Positions 4,868-7,629 of a stretch of 7,629 nucleotides of DNA are shown piece by piece. Below the pieces are notes generated by a model that saw only the letters and a program-made list of their open reading frames with translations, was not told where the DNA came from and did no database searches. A program made the translations under genes and the position numbers. The stretch's first letter is position 1, and each line of letters starts with the position of its first letter. The DNA is from an uncultured Neisseria sp. (GTDB lineage Bacteria; Pseudomonadota; Gammaproteobacteria; Burkholderiales; Neisseriaceae). Where the stretch lies: NCBI GenBank assembly GCA_937919795.1, contig CALFOA010000477.1, positions 1 to 7,629 on the forward strand, written 5' to 3'.

Positions 4868-6061
4868 TTACAATACTTTCACAATGCTTTCGCACAGATA
4901 GCGAATATTGTCGGCAGTGATACCGGCCACGTTAATGCGGCCTGAACGCACGGCGTAAATGGCGAACTCATCTTTCAGGCGGTCTACCTGCTCGGGCGTT
5001 AAGCCTGAGAAAGAGAACATGCCGTTTTGGTTGACGATAAAGCTGAAATCCTGTTCGGCGCCGCATTCTTTCAACAAATCAACAAACTGCTGGCGCATTT
5101 CTTTGATGCGGGCGCGCATTTCGTCGAGTTCGGCAATCCATTGCGCTTTCAGCTCAGGATCTTTCAACACCAGCGCGATGGTGGCGCCGCCGTGTGAAGC
5201 GGGGTTGGAATACAGCACACGGATAATCGATTTCACTTGGCTGAAGGCGCGGTTGGCGGTGGCTTCATCGGCAGCAACTACGGTAAACGCGCCGACGCGT
5301 TCGTTATACATACCGAAGTTTTTTGAATACGAGCTGGCTACCAGCAATTCTTTATTCAGTTTGGTAAACGCGCGCAGGCCGTAGGCATCTTCTTCCAAGC
5401 CGTTGGCAAAGCCTTGGTAGGCGAAGTCAAACAAGGGCAGCCAGCCTTTTTCGGCCGACATCTTGGCTAGGGTTTCCCATTGCTCAGGCGTGGGGTCGAT
5501 GCCGGTGGGGTTGTGGCAGCAACCGTGCAGCAACACTACGTCGCCCGCTTCGGCTTGGCTCAAGTCAGCAATCAAGCCGTCCCAATTGAGGCCGTGGCTG
5601 GTTTTGTCGTAGTAGCGGTAATCGCGAATATTTATGCCCACAGCATTGAAAATGGCGTTGTGGTTCGGCCAAGTGGGGGCGGAAATCCATACATTTTTGG
5701 CGTTGGTTTGGCGTTTGATAAATTCGGCTGCGATACGCAGGGCGCCAGTACCGCCTAAGCTTTGCGCGGTTTTGGCGCGTTTGGATGCGATGATTTCGCT
5801 GTCGGCACCAAACAGCAATACTTGGGTTTGCGCGTTGTATTCGGCTACGCCGTCGATAGTTAAATAGTTTTTGGTGTTTTCAGTTTCCAGCAGGCGTTTT
5901 TCCGCTTCTTTTACCGCTTTCACAATCGGGGTTTGGCCTTGTGCATCTTTATAAACGCCGATGCCCAGGTTCACTTTATTGGAACGGGTTTCGGCTTTAA
6001 AGGCTTCGCCCAAGCCTAAAATCGGATCGGCGGGAGCAGCTTCGATTTTGTCAAAAAACAT
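4868..6061 (-). CDS. aspC: Aspartate aminotransferase (class I, AspC type)
   Basis: 397 residues, matching E. coli AspC (396) in length and closely in sequence. It is a PLP enzyme that exchanges the amino group between aspartate and 2-oxoglutarate; enzymes of this subgroup often also accept aromatic amino acids. Key residues are visible: Trp131 in PTWPNH, Asn184 in CCHNPTG, Asp212 and Tyr215 in FDFAYQGF, the PLP lysine Lys247 in SSYSKNFG, Arg255 in NERVGA, and the carboxylate-binding Arg375 in SGRINVAG. AspC is favoured over TyrB because segments such as [16 protein letters not shown] and [10 protein letters not shown] follow AspC. It is cytoplasmic and probably monocistronic, with a good promoter at 6112-6140. 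The ribosome site is weak (AAGG 10 nt before the ATG). A MITE-like element follows 3 bp after the stop. Confidence 0.95.
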   Translation of the reverse strand: MFFDKIEAAPADPILGLGEAFKAETRSNKVNLGIGVYKDAQGQTPIVKAVKEAEKRLLETENTKNYLTIDGVAEYNAQTQVLLFGADSEIIASKRAKTAQSLGGTGALRIAAEFIKRQTNAKNVWISAPTWPNHNAIFNAVGINIRDYRYYDKTSHGLNWDGLIADLSQAEAGDVVLLHGCCHNPTGIDPTPEQWETLAKMSAEKGWLPLFDFAYQGFANGLEEDAYGLRAFTKLNKELLVASSYSKNFGMYNERVGAFTVVAADEATANRAFSQVKSIIRVLYSNPASHGGATIALVLKDPELKAQWIAELDEMRARIKEMRQQFVDLLKECGAEQDFSFIVNQNGMFSFSGLTPEQVDRLKDEFAIYAVRSGRINVAGITADNIRYLCESIVKVL

Positions 6062-6110
6062 GATGTAGCAACCTTATTGAGTGGTGGGTTAAAGTGAGAA
6101 TAACAGGCTT

Positions 6111-6119
6111 TGTTATACT
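6111..6119 (+). promoter_or_regulatory. Possible extended -10 promoter for the SIMPL gene
   Basis: TGTTATACT on the + strand fits an extended -10 (TGn then TATACT) and overlaps the aspC -10 on the other strand, so the two would compete for polymerase. There is no -35 match. A second candidate is TACAAT at 6195-6200, closer to the gene, with TTCAGA inside a DUS as a weak -35 at a 19-nt spacing. Neither is strong. Confidence 0.3.
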
Positions 6120-6140
6120 GCTAACGATTACCCGTGACAA
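6112..6140 (-). promoter_or_regulatory. sigma70-type promoter of aspC
   Basis: On the - strand TTGTCA (6140-6135) is separated by exactly 17 nt from TATAAC (6117-6112). Both hexamers are 5 of 6 to consensus, and the site lies about 50 nt before the aspC ATG. This is the best promoter in the window. Confidence 0.7.
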
Positions 6141-6167
6141 GCCGTTTTATCAAAATACCGCTAAATT

Positions 6168-6215
6168 TTTTCAGACAGGCATTCACTTCTCTCTTACAAT
6201 AAGCCTGTCTGAAAC
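6168..6215. repeat. DUS pair in opposed orientation within the aspC/SIMPL promoter region
   Basis: TTTCAGACAGGC (exact DUS on the - strand, 6170-6181) and GCCTGTCTGAAA (variant DUS AGCCTGTCTGAA on the + strand, 6202-6213) form a 12-bp stem around a loop of about 20 nt. The arms are swapped relative to the usual DUS terminator pair: here the reverse DUS comes first. It lies in the leader of the SIMPL gene and upstream of the aspC promoter, so it might serve as a leader hairpin or simply as an uptake site. Confidence 0.6.
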
Positions 6216-6245
6216 CGCATAAACTTGTTTGATAAGGAAATCATC

Positions 6246-6950
6246 ATGTTGAAACCTGCTGCTTTATGTTTGGCTTTATCGCTTGCCGCCGCACCTGTTT
6301 GGGCAGAGCCTTTGAATTACAACGTCGTTTCATTCAGCGAGTCGGCCGTCGCTACCATCAACAAAGATTTGATGACCGCCAACCTACGCATTCAGGAAGA
6401 TGGCACCAACCGCCAAACCGTGAGCAACACGGTCACCAACCGCTTAAACGCTTTGACTGCCCGTATCAAAACTGATAAATCGCTGAAAAGCGAGTTGGTC
6501 GGTCGTTCGGTTTACCCGCGCTATAACAAACAAAAAATTGTTGGCTATACCGATACTGCTTATATCCAAGTGGAAAGCAAGGATTTTCAGGCCTTAAACA
6601 AACTGATTGCCGCCAGCCAAAACGAAGCGGCGCTGGAAAATGTGGACTTCAGCGTTTCAGCGGAGAAACGCAGTGAAACCGTAAATAATTTGAGCCGCCA
6701 AGCTTTGAAAAACTTCACCGCCCGCGCGCAGGTATTGAGCGATGCGCTGGGCTTTGGCGGTCGTTATAAAATCGTCAACATCAATATACAAAGCGATTTC
6801 CGAAGCTACGCTAAAACCGCCGTTGCCGCCGCACCGATGATGGCGCGCATGGCAGATACGCAGTATGAAGCGGCGGCGCCGGAAATGAATATCAACGAAC
6901 CGGGCACCGAAGAAATCGTGCAGACTGTAAACGGTTCGGTGCAGATGTAA
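6246..6950 (+). CDS. Periplasmic SIMPL-domain (DUF541) protein
   Basis: 234 residues from the ATG at 6246. This start is preferred to an in-frame TTG at 6225 because AAGGAA sits 6-7 nt before it and the protein then opens with a clean signal peptide, MLKPAALCLALSLAAAPVWA, cleaved after the VWA motif at residue 20. The mature part fits SIMPL/DUF541: an opening strand with SESAVATINKD, the central VYPRYNKQKIVGYTDTAYIQV (about 89-109), ALENVDFSVS (129-138), and the late helix ALKNFTARAQVLSDALGFGG (153-172). Family members are periplasmic or envelope proteins of poorly defined function, sometimes linked to oxidative stress. The C-terminus from about 193 is Ala/Met-rich and looks like a flexible tail. 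It is divergent from aspC. Confidence 0.88.
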   Translation: MLKPAALCLALSLAAAPVWAEPLNYNVVSFSESAVATINKDLMTANLRIQEDGTNRQTVSNTVTNRLNALTARIKTDKSLKSELVGRSVYPRYNKQKIVGYTDTAYIQVESKDFQALNKLIAASQNEAALENVDFSVSAEKRSETVNNLSRQALKNFTARAQVLSDALGFGGRYKIVNINIQSDFRSYAKTAVAAAPMMARMADTQYEAAAPEMNINEPGTEEIVQTVNGSVQM

Positions 6951-7083
6951 ACTGCCGCGCTAGGCTGTTGAACAACCTTTTATCCGATGCGGGTAAGGTA
7001 TTTAATCCGCGCGTGTTAGCCTAAAAAAAACTGCGAAAAGCTTGCAATTGTCGGCATATGCTGCCATTTGTTTAGGAGAATAA

Positions 7084-7629
7084 GTGAATAAGCTGAAATA
7101 TGGTGGCTTCATCACTGCAATCGGCTTATTGGCCGGATGCAGCTCGGTGGCCACCATGGCCGGTTACGATACGGCGGCGCTCAATCAAACCGCCGCCAAA
7201 CAATACCGCGAAACCATCCGCATTGTAGACGGCCGCTATCGGCTCGATACCGAATCAGAAACCGCGCGCCGTATCCATGCCGTATTCGAGCGGATGAAAC
7301 CGGTGGCCGAACAGGCTAACCAAACCGGCGTACCGTTTGATTGGCAGATGGCGGTGATTAAATCTGACGAGCCAAATGCTTGGGCAATGCCGGGCGGAAA
7401 AATGGCGGTCAACACCGGCATGGTGGAACAATTGCAGTTAAGCGATGACGAAATCGCCGCCGTGATCGGCCATGAAATGACACATGCTTTGCGTGAAGAC
7501 GGCAAAAAAGCCGCCGGCGGCAATGTGCTCAAACGCTGGGCGGGTCGCACCGTCGGCATCGCCGTACAGGCCACCACCGGCATCAGCGGTGGTTTTGCCG
7601 GTTTGGGAGCGGATTTAATCGGCCATTAT
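7084..7629 (+). CDS. M48 family zinc metallopeptidase lipoprotein, partial
   Basis: The first 182 residues are visible and the frame is still open at the window end. It starts at GTG, with AGGAG at 7074-7078 just 5 nt upstream. Residues 1-19 form a lipoprotein signal ending in GLLAGC (Cys19), so the protein should be anchored in the envelope. The catalytic zinc motif HEMTH (His130, Glu131, His134) follows the M48 pattern NTGMVEQLQLSDDEIAAVIG. Upstream, AWAMPGGKMAVNTG is typical of the Oma1/LoiP/YcaL-type branch. The third zinc ligand should be beyond the window. Relatives degrade misfolded or mistargeted envelope proteins; a role in outer-membrane quality control is inferred. It lies 133 bp after the SIMPL gene with no clear terminator or strong promoter between, so co-transcription is possible. 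Confidence 0.9.
   Translation, partial: MNKLKYGGFITAIGLLAGCSSVATMAGYDTAALNQTAAKQYRETIRIVDGRYRLDTESETARRIHAVFERMKPVAEQANQTGVPFDWQMAVIKSDEPNAWAMPGGKMAVNTGMVEQLQLSDDEIAAVIGHEMTHALREDGKKAAGGNVLKRWAGRTVGIAVQATTGISGGFAGLGADLIGHY

Noticed and set aside
6225..6245. TTG start at 6225 for the SIMPL protein
   Set aside because: It would add seven residues before the signal peptide and place the AAGGAA ribosome site inside the gene; the ATG at 6246 is better.
6951..7083. Terminator or promoter between the SIMPL and M48 genes
   Set aside because: TTGAAC at 6968 has no -10 box at a proper distance, and the A-run at 7023-7030 does not follow a stable stem.
7236..7583. - strand 115-codon frame and the + strand frame at 7137-7319
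   Set aside because: They overlap the M48 metallopeptidase, whose HEMTH motif and lipobox identify the true frame.

Overview
This window looks like chromosomal DNA from a member of the Neisseriaceae. The clearest sign is the 12-mer TGCCTGTCTGAA, a DNA uptake sequence (DUS). By eye there are 16 exact copies (9 on the + strand, 7 on the - strand) plus two one-mismatch variants. It differs from the meningococcal/gonococcal ATGCCGTCTGAA. It matches the dialect I recall as TG-wadDUS, from Neisseria wadsworthii and relatives. The core genes fit this assignment: AspC, an M48 lipoprotein, a SIMPL protein and a DUF486 membrane protein.

Layout. (1) Bases 1-612, - strand: a very AT-rich 5' part of a gene encoding the N-terminal domain of a DcdV/AvcD-type anti-phage dCTP deaminase, cut by the window edge. 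(2) Bases 733-2166: a repeat block made of two apparently identical 514-bp tandem copies and a diverged, shorter third copy. Each copy is built from smaller families: a 124-bp palindrome-containing repeat (R1), a G/C-tract repeat (R2), a DUS inverted-repeat hairpin and, in copies 1 and 2 only, a REPIN-like element. (3) Bases 2264-2806: a DUF924 gene, followed at 2848-3382 by the same modules in another order and a second type of REPIN-like element. (4) Bases 3487-3831: a small DUF486 membrane protein gene that converges on a - strand lipoprotein gene (3950-4513) with two hairpin terminators between them. (5) Bases 4868-6061, - strand: aspC. A 210-bp MITE-like element sits between its stop codon and its apparent terminator. 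(6) A divergent promoter region, then a periplasmic SIMPL-domain protein (6246-6950) and the 5' part of an M48 metallopeptidase lipoprotein (7084 to the window end).

How it fits together. The right half (3.4-7.6 kb) is ordinary housekeeping and envelope DNA. The left part is accessory: a low-GC defence gene bordered by a recently amplified, DUS-rich repeat array. DUS and long repeats both favour uptake and homologous exchange, so the array may mark the edge of an exchangeable defence locus. That last point is inference. The most useful leads are the DcdV-like gene, the fresh 514-bp tandem duplication next to it, and the MITE downstream of aspC.
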